DNA from: Pseudomonas sp. A34-9
Lineage (GTDB): Bacteria > Pseudomonadota > Gammaproteobacteria > Pseudomonadales > Pseudomonadaceae
Direction of reading: 5' to 3'
Length of the DNA: 64,000 bases
Assembly (NCBI RefSeq): GCF_029543085.1
Contig: NZ_CP119967.1
Coordinates: 558,001-622,000, forward strand
The notes under the pieces are model-generated. The model saw only the letters and a program-made list of their open reading frames with translations, had not been told where the DNA came from and did no database searches. Position numbers and translations under genes: made by a program. Below are positions 1 to 7,634 of this stretch, in pieces (within the stretch, counting starts at the first letter, position 1; every line of letters starts with the position of its first letter).

Positions 1-1820
1 TGGAGGGGCAGGGTTATCTGCCGCCGGCAGTGATCAGCGAGTTGCGTGAGGGCTACGAATTTTTGCGCTACACCGAACACGCGATTCAGGCGATTGCCGA
101 CCGTCAGACACAGATGCTGCCGGATGGCGCGCAGGATCAGGCGCGCATTGCCTTCATGCTCGGTTTCACCGATTGGGATGCATTCCACGAGAAACTGATG
201 TTCTGGCGTGGCCGCGTGGCCTGGCACTTCGCCCAGGTGATAGCCGATCCCGATGAGGATGAAGGCGCCGAAAGTGAAGTGGTGGTCGGCGGTGAGTGGC
301 TGCCGCTGTGGGAAGAGGCGCAGGACGAAGAGGCCGCGTGCCGTCAGTTGGAAGAGGGTGGTTTTGCTGATGCGAGCAAAGCCCTGAAAGCGCTGGCCGG
401 ATTGCGCAGCAGCCCGCAACTGCGGGCGATGCAGCGGCTGGGGCGTGAGCGTCTCGATGCTTTTATTCCGCGTCTGCTCGCACAAGCCGTGGAGCACGCC
501 AATCCGGATCTGGTGCTTGAGCGGGTGTTGCCTTTGGTGGAAGCAGTGGCCCGTCGTTCGGCGTATCTGGTCTTGCTGACGGAAAACCCCGGCGCCCTGC
601 GACGCTTGCTGACGTTGTGCGCGGCGAGTCCGTGGATCGCTGAGCAGATCACGCGTTTCCCGCTGCTGCTGGATGAATTGCTTAACGAAGGTCGTTTGTT
701 CAAGCCGCCATTGGCGCCGGAACTGGCCGCCGAGTTGCGCGAGCGGCTGACGCGGATCCCCGAGGACGATCTCGAACAACAAATGGAAGCCCTGCGCCAT
801 TTCAAACTGGCGCACCGCTTGCGCGTCGCAGCGTCGGAAATCGCCGGCAGCCTGCCGCTGATGAAAGTCAGCGATTACCTGACCTGGCTGGCCGAGGCGA
901 TTCTCGAGCAAGTGCTGGCCCTGGCCTGGCGCCAGACCGTGGCCAAATACGGCACGCCGCTGCGTACCGACGGCACGTTGTGCGATCCCGGCTTCATCAT
1001 TGTCGGTTACGGCAAAGTCGGCGGTCTGGAATTGGGGCATGGTTCGGACCTGGATCTGGTGTTTATCCACGACGGCGATCCGCAGGCGGAAACCGACGGG
1101 CCGAAGTCGATTGATGGTGCGCAGTTCTTCACGCGCCTGGGGCAGCGGATCATTCACTTGCTGACGGCGCAGACCAACTCCGGTCAGCTCTATGAAGTGG
1201 ACATGCGTCTGCGGCCGTCCGGTGCCTCGGGGCTGTTGGTCAGCTCGCTCGGTGCATTCGCCCGCTATCAGGAAAATGAAGCCTGGACGTGGGAACATCA
1301 GGCCCTGGTGCGCGCGCGGGTGCTGGTCGGCAGTCAGGATGTCGGACAGGCGTTCGAGAAAGTTCGTGCGCAGGTGTTGGGCAAATCCCGTGATCTGGCC
1401 AAGCTGCAACAGGAAGTCAGCGAGATGCGCGCGAAGATGCGCGACAACCTTGGCACCAAGAGCACCGCAGCCGGTACCGCAGCGAATGCCTTCGATGCCA
1501 CGGCGCCGTTCGACCTCAAGCAGGACGCCGGAGGTATCGTCGATATTGAATTTATGGTGCAATACGCGGCCCTGGCGTGGTCGCACAGCCACCCGCCACT
1601 GCTGCGCTGGACCGATAACATCCGCATTCTGGAAGAGCTGGAACACGAAGGGCTGATGCCCGCCGAAGACGCCAGCCTGTTGCGCGAGGCCTATAAAGCC
1701 TACCGCTCCGCCGCCCACCGGCAGGCCTTGCAGAAGGACGCGGGGGTGATACCGGGCGACCAGTTTGCCGAAGAGCGGCGGCAGGTTTTGCGGATCTGGA
1801 AAGAGATGGGGCTAAGCTGA
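1..1820 (+). CDS. glnE: Bifunctional glutamine synthetase adenylyltransferase/deadenylase, 5'-truncated
   Basis: Adds AMP to and removes it from glutamine synthetase in response to nitrogen status relayed by PII. The reading frame is open from the left edge (first full codon at base 3), so about 605 C-terminal residues are present of a family length near 950-980. What remains is the end of the N-terminal deadenylase domain and the whole C-terminal adenylyltransferase domain. The nucleotidyltransferase motif GSDLDLVF lies near base 1045, about 250 residues from the C-terminus, where the family has its AT-domain Asp pair. The C-terminal helical part runs to the stop at 1820. In P. aeruginosa the next gene is ilvE; here it is a repeat-rich gap and then waaF. 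Family assignment is certain. Confidence 0.97.
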   Translation, partial: EGQGYLPPAVISELREGYEFLRYTEHAIQAIADRQTQMLPDGAQDQARIAFMLGFTDWDAFHEKLMFWRGRVAWHFAQVIADPDEDEGAESEVVVGGEWLPLWEEAQDEEAACRQLEEGGFADASKALKALAGLRSSPQLRAMQRLGRERLDAFIPRLLAQAVEHANPDLVLERVLPLVEAVARRSAYLVLLTENPGALRRLLTLCAASPWIAEQITRFPLLLDELLNEGRLFKPPLAPELAAELRERLTRIPEDDLEQQMEALRHFKLAHRLRVAASEIAGSLPLMKVSDYLTWLAEAILEQVLALAWRQTVAKYGTPLRTDGTLCDPGFIIVGYGKVGGLELGHGSDLDLVFIHDGDPQAETDGPKSIDGAQFFTRLGQRIIHLLTAQTNSGQLYEVDMRLRPSGASGLLVSSLGAFARYQENEAWTWEHQALVRARVLVGSQDVGQAFEKVRAQVLGKSRDLAKLQQEVSEMRAKMRDNLGTKSTAAGTAANAFDATAPFDLKQDAGGIVDIEFMVQYAALAWSHSHPPLLRWTDNIRILEELEHEGLMPAEDASLLREAYKAYRSAAHRQALQKDAGVIPGDQFAEERRQVLRIWKEMGLS

Positions 1821-1847
1821 AAGCGGTTTATGCAGCACCCAATACCC

Positions 1848-1939
1848 TGTGGGAGCGAGCTTGCTCGTGAAGACGGAGTGTCAGATGACAGCGATGTCGG
1901 ATGTGATGGCCCCTTCGCGAGCAAGCTCGCTCCCACAGT
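1848..1939. repeat. REP pair (inverted), GTGGGAGCGAGC family
   Basis: The left arm TGTGGGAGCGAGCTTGCTCG (1848-1867) is answered by its inverse, CGCGAGCAAGCTCGCTCCCA, at 1916-1935. About 48 bases separate the arms. This head-to-head pair is a widespread intergenic REP arrangement in P. fluorescens-group genomes. It follows glnE directly and may end or stabilise its transcript. Confidence 0.85.
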
Positions 1940-1940
1940 G

Positions 1941-1961
1941 GATCTACAGTGTCTGTAGATC
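1941..1961. repeat. Perfect hairpin in glnE-waaF gap
   Basis: GATCTACAG, a 3-base loop TGT, then CTGTAGATC: a perfect 9 bp stem. An A-rich run follows at about 1972-1980. It directly abuts the REP pair and may be part of that composite repeat or a terminator for glnE. No T-tract is seen on the + strand. Confidence 0.55.
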
Positions 1962-1982
1962 TGCAGCAGGACAAAAAAACAA

Positions 1983-2004
1983 TGTGGGAGCGAGCCTGCT
2001 CGCG
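1983..2004. repeat. Solitary REP half-element
   Basis: TGTGGGAGCGAGCCTGCTCG is a one-base variant of the left arm of the preceding REP pair, in the same orientation. No inverted partner follows before waaF, so it looks like a singlet. Confidence 0.75.
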
Positions 2005-2084
2005 ATAGCGGAGTGACAGTCGACAGTCATGTTGAAGGTAATGACCCATCGCAAGCAGCGCCGCTCCCTCAGTGAATCTCGGGC

Positions 2085-2117
2085 GGGGAGGCGTAAATGC
2101 CTCCCCGGCTCGTTTTT
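2085..2117 (+). terminator. Terminator-like stem-loop directly upstream of waaF
   Basis: GGGGAGGC (2085-2092), loop GTAAAT, GCCTCCCC (2099-2106), then GGCTCG and five T residues. The T-run ends 10 bases before the waaF ATG and overlaps its ribosome-binding region. It could be a leftover terminator of a lost upstream gene or an attenuator in the waaF leader. There is no room for a separate promoter between it and the start codon. Confidence 0.6.
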
Positions 2118-2126
2118 GGAAGCCAC

Positions 2127-3161
2127 ATGAATATTTTGATCGTTGGGCCCAGTTGGGTCGGTGACATGGTGATGGCGCAGACACTGTTTCAGTGTCTCAA
2201 GCAGCGCCACCCGCAATGCGAAATCGACGTGCTGGCCCCCGAGTGGAGCCGGCCGATCCTTGAGCGCATGCCTGAAGTGCGCAAGGCCTTGAGCTTCCCG
2301 CTCGGCCACGGCGCGCTGGAGCTGGCGACCCGTCGACGCATCGGCAAATCCCTGCGTGGCCAGTACGATCAGGCGATCCTGTTGCCGAACTCGCTGAAGT
2401 CGGCGCTGGTGCCGTTCTTCGCCGGCATCCCGAAGCGCACCGGCTGGCGCGGCGAATTCCGCTACGGCCTGCTCAACGACGTGCGCACCCTCGACAAAGA
2501 GCGCTATCCGCTGATGATCGAGCGGTTCATGGCTTTGGCCTATGAGCCGAACGCCGAGCTGCCGAAGCCGTATCCGCGCCCAAGCCTGCAAATCGATCCG
2601 GTCACCCGCGAAGCGGCGCTGGCCAAGTTCGGCCTGAGCCTCGATCGCCCGGTGTTGGCGCTGTGCCCCGGTGCCGAGTTCGGCGAGTCCAAGCGCTGGC
2701 CGTCCGAGCACTACGCCAAAGTCGCCGAAGCGCGCATTCGCGAAGGCTGGCAGGTGTGGCTGTTCGGCTCGAAAAACGATCACTCGGTCGGCGAAGACAT
2801 CCGCGCACGTTTGATCCCGGGCCTGCGTGAAGAATCGGTCAACCTCAGCGGTGGCACCTCACTGGCCGAAGCCATCGATCTGCTGTCCTGCGCCGACGCG
2901 GTGGTCTCCAACGATTCCGGCCTGATGCACGTTGCCGCTGCGCTGAACCGCCCCTTGGTCGCCGTCTACGGTTCGACCTCGCCGGGCTTTACCCCGCCGC
3001 TGGCCGAGCACGTCGAAGTGGTTCGTCTGGGTCTCGATTGCAGCCCGTGCTTTGACCGTACCTGCCGTTTCGGCCATTACAACTGCCTGCGCCAGCTGAT
3101 GCCGGACGCGGTCAACGATGCCTTGCAGAAATTGCAGGGCGCTGTGGTCGAGGTTCATTAA
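2127..3161 (+). CDS. waaF: ADP-heptose:LPS heptosyltransferase II
   Basis: Adds the second heptose to the LPS inner core from ADP-heptose on the cytoplasmic face of the inner membrane (GT9 family). The protein is 344 aa. The start at 2127 gives the typical N-terminus MNILIVGPSWVGDMVM; an upstream in-frame ATG at 2097 lies inside a hairpin and was rejected. The GT9 motif NDSGLMHVA sits near residues 262-270. It is the first gene of the core operon, with waaC starting 1 base after its stop. It needs ADP-heptose, part of whose synthesis is encoded by hldE in this window. Confidence 0.97.
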   Translation: MNILIVGPSWVGDMVMAQTLFQCLKQRHPQCEIDVLAPEWSRPILERMPEVRKALSFPLGHGALELATRRRIGKSLRGQYDQAILLPNSLKSALVPFFAGIPKRTGWRGEFRYGLLNDVRTLDKERYPLMIERFMALAYEPNAELPKPYPRPSLQIDPVTREAALAKFGLSLDRPVLALCPGAEFGESKRWPSEHYAKVAEARIREGWQVWLFGSKNDHSVGEDIRARLIPGLREESVNLSGGTSLAEAIDLLSCADAVVSNDSGLMHVAAALNRPLVAVYGSTSPGFTPPLAEHVEVVRLGLDCSPCFDRTCRFGHYNCLRQLMPDAVNDALQKLQGAVVEVH

Positions 3162-3162
3162 G

Positions 3163-4224
3163 TTGCGGGTATTGCTGATCAAGACTTCATCGCTGGGCGA
3201 CGTGATTCATGCGTTGCCGGCGCTGACCGACGCCGCCCGGGCCATTCCCGGGATCAAATTCGACTGGGTGGTGGAAGAAGGCTTCGCCGAGATTCCGACC
3301 TGGCACCCGGCCGTTGGCAAAGTGATTCCGGTGGCGATCCGCCGCTGGCGTAAAAACCTCTGGAAAACCATTACCAGCGGGGAGTGGAAACGCTTCAAGC
3401 AAAGCGTGCGCGCGAACAAATACGACTTGGTGATCGATGCTCAGGGGCTGCTGAAAAGCGCCTGGCTGACCCGTTACGTCAAAGCCCCGGTAGCCGGACT
3501 CGATAAAGGTTCGGCCCGTGAACCGATGGCCTCGCGTTTCTATGATCGCAAATTGGCCGTCGCCCGTGGTCAGCACGCCGTCGAGCGGGTGCGACAGTTG
3601 TTCGCCATCGCCCTCGGTTACGACCTGCCCAAAGGCCTGGGTGATTACGGCCTCAACGTCGAACGTCTGGTCGAGTTGCCGCGCAAAAATGCATTTGTAG
3701 TGTTCCTGCATGGCACCACCTGGGACACCAAGCACTGGCCGGAAGCCTATTGGCGTGAGCTGACCGAACGCGTCGGCTACCTCGGCGTCGGTGTGAAACT
3801 GCCGTGGGGCAACCCGCAGGAAAAGGCCCGCGCCGAACGCATCGCCGCCGGTTTCAAACACGCCGAAGTGCTGCCAAAACTCAATCTGGCCGGCGTCGGC
3901 AAAGTCCTCGCCGGCGCCCAGGCTTGCGTGGCGGTGGACACCGGTCTCGGCCACTTGGCCGCCGCACTGGACGTGCCGACCATTTCCCTGTTCGGCCCGA
4001 CCAACCCGGGCCTGACCGGCGCTTACGGCAAGTTGCAGATTCACCTGGCCAGCGACTTCCCGTGCGCGCCGTGCCTGCAAAAGAAATGCACCTATCAACC
4101 GACCGCGCAGGATGCCCGTCAGTTTGACCTGAAGCGTGAGCAGCCTTTGTGCTTCACGCGTCTGAACCCCGAGCGTGTCGCCAGCCGACTGAGCACGTTG
4201 TTAATGGCTGAGGAGCTGCGCTGA
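3163..4224 (+). CDS. waaC: ADP-heptose:LPS heptosyltransferase I
   Basis: Transfers the first heptose to Kdo of lipid A-Kdo2 (GT9 family). The protein is 353 aa. The TTG at 3163 was chosen because it gives the family N-terminus MRVLLIKTSSLGD; the next upstream in-frame start would run back into waaF. The N-terminal KTSSLGD (residues 7-13) and the C-terminal VDTGLGHLAAAL (about 258-270) are the two GT9 signatures. A C-rich stretch near residues 303-314 (CAPCLQKKC) is usual in Pseudomonas members. The stop overlaps the waaG start by one base (TGATG), which implies translational coupling. Confidence 0.96.
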   Translation: MRVLLIKTSSLGDVIHALPALTDAARAIPGIKFDWVVEEGFAEIPTWHPAVGKVIPVAIRRWRKNLWKTITSGEWKRFKQSVRANKYDLVIDAQGLLKSAWLTRYVKAPVAGLDKGSAREPMASRFYDRKLAVARGQHAVERVRQLFAIALGYDLPKGLGDYGLNVERLVELPRKNAFVVFLHGTTWDTKHWPEAYWRELTERVGYLGVGVKLPWGNPQEKARAERIAAGFKHAEVLPKLNLAGVGKVLAGAQACVAVDTGLGHLAAALDVPTISLFGPTNPGLTGAYGKLQIHLASDFPCAPCLQKKCTYQPTAQDARQFDLKREQPLCFTRLNPERVASRLSTLLMAEELR

Positions 4225-5345
4225 TGCAATTGGCATTCGTTCTGTACAAATATTTCCCGTTCGGTGGCTTGCAGCGCGACTTCATGCGCATCGCCCTCGA
4301 ATGCCAGAAGCGCGGGCATCGGATTCGCGTCTACACGCTGATCTGGGAAGGCGACGTGCCGCCCGGTTTCGAAGTGCTGGTGGCGCCGGTCAAGGCGTTC
4401 TTCAATCACCGTCGCAACGAAAAGCTCAGCGCGTGGATGGAGGCGGACCTGGCCAAGCGCCCGGTCGATCGTCTGATCGGCTTCAACAAGATGCCGGGTC
4501 TGGACGTCTACTACGCCGCCGACGGCTGCTTCGAAGACAAGGCGCAGAACCTGCGCCATTCGCTGTACCGCCGCTGGGGCCGTTATCGCCACTTTGCCGA
4601 GTACGAGCGCGCGGTGTTCGCCAAAGACGCGAAGACCGAAGTGCTGATGATTTCCGAAGTGCAGCAGCCGCTGTTCATCAAGCATTACGACACGCCGCTT
4701 GAGCGCTTCCACTTGCTGCCACCGGGCATTGCTCAGGATCGTCGGCGTCCGGCGGATGCTGATGAAATCCGCGCCGGTTTCCGTGCCGAATTCAATCTCA
4801 AGGATGATGAACTGCTGCTGGTGCAGATCGGTTCCGGGTTCAAGACCAAAGGCGTCGACCGCAGCCTGAAAGCACTGGCCGCATTACCCTCCGAGCTGAA
4901 GAAGCGCACCCGGCTGTTTGTAATCGGTCAGGATGACCCCAAATTGTTCCAGATGCAGAGTGCAACGTTGGGTCTGGGCGATAACGTGACGTTTCTCAAG
5001 GGGCGCAGCGATATCCCGCGTTTCCTGCTCGGCGCCGATCTGTTGATCCACCCGGCGTATAACGAAAACACTGGTACCGTGTTGCTCGAAGCGCTGGTCG
5101 CCGGCTTGCCGGTGCTGGTCAGCGCGGTCTGCGGTTACGCCCATTACATCGCCGAGGCCGATGCCGGGCGAGTGCTGGATGAGCCGTTCGATCAGGCGCA
5201 GCTGACGCAATACCTGACCGACATGTTGAATGACGACGCTGCACGGGCGGCCTGGAGCCGCAATGGTCTGGCCTTCGCCGAGACGGCCGACCTCTACAGC
5301 ATGCCGCAGCACGCGGCCGATGTGATTCTGGCGGAGCACGCTTAA
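4224..5345 (+). CDS. waaG: LPS core glycosyltransferase WaaG (GT4)
   Basis: Transfers the first hexose of the outer core to heptose II. The protein is 373 aa with a GT-B fold. N-terminal YFPFGGLQRD is the acceptor-side loop, and the C-terminal nucleotide-sugar motif NENTGTVLLEALVAGLPVLV lies near residues 279-298 (E-x7-E type). It starts on the last base of the waaC stop and its own stop overlaps the waaP start (TAATG). Order and motifs match the PAO1 locus. The donor sugar is not shown by sequence alone. Confidence 0.95.
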   Translation: MQLAFVLYKYFPFGGLQRDFMRIALECQKRGHRIRVYTLIWEGDVPPGFEVLVAPVKAFFNHRRNEKLSAWMEADLAKRPVDRLIGFNKMPGLDVYYAADGCFEDKAQNLRHSLYRRWGRYRHFAEYERAVFAKDAKTEVLMISEVQQPLFIKHYDTPLERFHLLPPGIAQDRRRPADADEIRAGFRAEFNLKDDELLLVQIGSGFKTKGVDRSLKALAALPSELKKRTRLFVIGQDDPKLFQMQSATLGLGDNVTFLKGRSDIPRFLLGADLLIHPAYNENTGTVLLEALVAGLPVLVSAVCGYAHYIAEADAGRVLDEPFDQAQLTQYLTDMLNDDAARAAWSRNGLAFAETADLYSMPQHAADVILAEHA

Positions 5346-6151
5346 TGAAGTTGATGCTGGCTGAACCGTTCAAAAGCCTTTGGGCCGGGCGCGACCCGTT
5401 CGCCGAAGTCGAAGGCTTGCAGGGCGAGGTATACCGCGAGCTGGAAGCACGTCGGACACTGCGCACGGAAGTCGACGGCAACGGATTTTTCGTCAAGATT
5501 CACCGTGGCATCGGCTGGGGCGAAATCTTCAAGAACTTGCTGACGGCCAAGCTGCCGGTGCTCGGCGCGGGCCAGGAGTGGCAAGCCATTCAGCGTCTGC
5601 AGGAAGTCGGTGTGCCGACCATGACCGCCGTCGCGTACGGCGAGAAGGGCAGTAACCCGGCGGATCAGCACTCGTTCATCGTCACCGAAGAACTGGCGCC
5701 GACCATCAGCCTTGAAGACTTCAGCATCGACTGGGTCAAGCAGCCGCCCGAGCCGAAGCTCAAGCGCGCGCTGATCGCCGAAGTGGCACGCATGACCGGC
5801 ATGATGCACCGCGCCGGCGTCAATCACCGCGACTGCTACATCTGCCACTTCCTGCTGCACACCGACAAACCGGTGACGCCGGGCGACTTCAAACTTTCGG
5901 TGATCGACCTGCACCGTGCCCAGACCCGCGCGAGAATCACCCAGCGCTGGCGCAACAAGGATCTGGCCGCGCTGTACTTTTCCGCGCTGGACATCGGCCT
6001 GACCCGCCGCGACAAGCTGCGCTTCCTCAAGGGCTATTTCCAGCAACCGCTGCGCCAGATCCTGGCGGAAGAAGCGCCGCTGCTGAACTGGCTCGAAGGC
6101 AAAGCCAACAAGCTCTATGCGCGTAAGCAGCGTTACGGGGATGCGCTCTGA
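5345..6151 (+). CDS. waaP: LPS core heptose(I) kinase
   Basis: Phosphorylates heptose I of the inner core; in P. aeruginosa the homologue is essential and required for outer-membrane integrity. The protein is 268 aa with a eukaryotic-like kinase fold. The catalytic loop reads HRDCYICHF, with the Asp at residue 163, followed by VIDLHRAQ as the metal-binding equivalent. It starts on the last base of the waaG stop and its stop overlaps the next start. All catalytic positions expected of an active WaaP appear to be present. Confidence 0.95.
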   Translation: MKLMLAEPFKSLWAGRDPFAEVEGLQGEVYRELEARRTLRTEVDGNGFFVKIHRGIGWGEIFKNLLTAKLPVLGAGQEWQAIQRLQEVGVPTMTAVAYGEKGSNPADQHSFIVTEELAPTISLEDFSIDWVKQPPEPKLKRALIAEVARMTGMMHRAGVNHRDCYICHFLLHTDKPVTPGDFKLSVIDLHRAQTRARITQRWRNKDLAALYFSALDIGLTRRDKLRFLKGYFQQPLRQILAEEAPLLNWLEGKANKLYARKQRYGDAL

Positions 6152-6885
6152 TGGCGGGTTGGACGCTTGAGTCGCAATACAGCGATCTCGCCGACGATTT
6201 CGGCAGCCTCGAAGCCGTTTTTGCGTTGCAGGGCGAACGCCTGACCCGCGACCCGCTGTCGGAAGTGATTCGTGTGCAGCGCAATGGCGTCAACTATTAC
6301 GTGAAACGCTACGTCGGTGCTGGCAAAGGCTTGCGCCGTTACCTTGGCAAGCCGCGGGTGAAGATGGAATGGCAGAACCTCAAGCGCTTCGCCAAGTGGG
6401 GCATTCCCACCGCAGAGGTGGTGGCCTGGGGCTTGGAGCGACGCGGCGCGGCGTATGATCGCGGCGCCATGATCACTCGCGAATTGCCCAACACCGAAGA
6501 CCTTTCGGCGCTCGCCGAGCGCAAGGATCCGAAACTCAAGGATCGCGCCTGGGTCGACGGCGTCAGCCGGCAACTGGCCGGCTATACCCGGACGATGCAT
6601 GATCACCGATTTACCCATAACGATTTGAAATGGCGCAACCTGTTGATCGATGATCAGGCGCGCATATTTCTGATCGATTGCCCTAACGGCGAGTTCTGGC
6701 GCGGCTTCTGGCTCAAGTATCGGATCACCAAGGATCTGGCCTGTCTCGATAAACTCGCCAAATACCACCTGTCCAATACCCAACGCCTGCGCTTCTATAA
6801 GCAATACCGCCAGTGCGATCGGCTTGATAGCGCCGACAAGAAACGGATTCGGCACGTGGTGAGATTTTTCGAGGGACGTGAATGA
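6151..6885 (+). CDS. wapP: Kdo/WaaP-family LPS kinase WapP
   Basis: A 244 aa member of the lipopolysaccharide kinase family, equivalent by position to PAO1 PA5008, thought to phosphorylate a core heptose. The catalytic loop is HNDLKWRN with Asp 158, and the second acidic site is FLIDCPNG with Asp 176, so the active site looks intact. It starts within the waaP stop (TGATGG) and ends with a 4-base ATGA overlap into wapQ. The substrate is inferred from the P. aeruginosa locus, not from the sequence. The symbol follows PAO1 usage. Confidence 0.85.
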   Translation: MAGWTLESQYSDLADDFGSLEAVFALQGERLTRDPLSEVIRVQRNGVNYYVKRYVGAGKGLRRYLGKPRVKMEWQNLKRFAKWGIPTAEVVAWGLERRGAAYDRGAMITRELPNTEDLSALAERKDPKLKDRAWVDGVSRQLAGYTRTMHDHRFTHNDLKWRNLLIDDQARIFLIDCPNGEFWRGFWLKYRITKDLACLDKLAKYHLSNTQRLRFYKQYRQCDRLDSADKKRIRHVVRFFEGRE

Positions 6886-7634
6886 CTGATTTTCTCGCCG
6901 CTGAAGACCGTGCACTGCTTGAGCGCCATGGTCTCGGTACTTTCGACGCACTGTGGGCCAAACAGCTTGAAGCTGTGGACGAACCCAATACCGCCCGTGG
7001 CGGCTGGAGCAGCGTCTTCCGCCTGGACCTGGAAGGGCAGGGTTATTACCTCAAGCGCCAGAGCAATTACCTGACGCGCACCTTGCACGCGCCTTTCGGT
7101 GAGCCCAGTTTTGCCCGCGAGTTTCGCAATATCAGCCGCTATCGCAAGCTCGGTATCCCGGCGCTGCAAGCGGCGTTCTTCGGTGAGCGCAAGGTTGACG
7201 GCGAGGTTCGCGCGATCCTGCTGACCCGGGCACTCGATGGCTGGAGCGATCTGGAGTCGCTGTTGCAGCGTTGGGCGCAGCTCAGTGCCGCGCAGCATTC
7301 GGCGATTCTCAAGGCCTGCGGACTGCTCGCGCGGCATCTGCACGGTGTGCGCCAGGTGCACGGCTGCTTTTATCCCAAGCATATTTTTCTGCGAGCCACC
7401 GGTGACGGGTATCAGGCGCAATTGATCGACCTGGAAAAAACCCGTCCCTTGTTGTTCGGCATGCGTGACCGGATCAAGGACCTGGAACCGTTGCAACGCC
7501 GCGCGCCGGAATGGAACGAGGCACAACTGCGTGAATTGCTGGCGGCGTATCTCGATCAGTCGACCGATAGTTCGCTGCTCGACAGCTGGCTCGCCCGGCT
7601 GACCGCGCGCCGCAGTCACAAGGAGACGCGCTGA
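6882..7634 (+). CDS. wapQ: LPS kinase-family protein WapQ, catalytic-loop Asp replaced
   Basis: A 250 aa InaA/WaaP-family protein in the position of PAO1 PA5007. The catalytic-loop segment reads HGCFYPKHIF: Cys 162 stands where active kinases of the family have Asp. The later acidic site (LIDLEK, Asp 183) is kept. It overlaps wapP by 4 bases and the next gene by 1. A role in core phosphorylation is inferred from context. The altered loop could mean a pseudokinase partner or a non-canonical mechanism. The Cys may be a property of this subfamily rather than a lesion, since the rest of the protein is intact. Confidence 0.82.
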   Translation: MTDFLAAEDRALLERHGLGTFDALWAKQLEAVDEPNTARGGWSSVFRLDLEGQGYYLKRQSNYLTRTLHAPFGEPSFAREFRNISRYRKLGIPALQAAFFGERKVDGEVRAILLTRALDGWSDLESLLQRWAQLSAAQHSAILKACGLLARHLHGVRQVHGCFYPKHIFLRATGDGYQAQLIDLEKTRPLLFGMRDRIKDLEPLQRRAPEWNEAQLRELLAAYLDQSTDSSLLDSWLARLTARRSHKETR

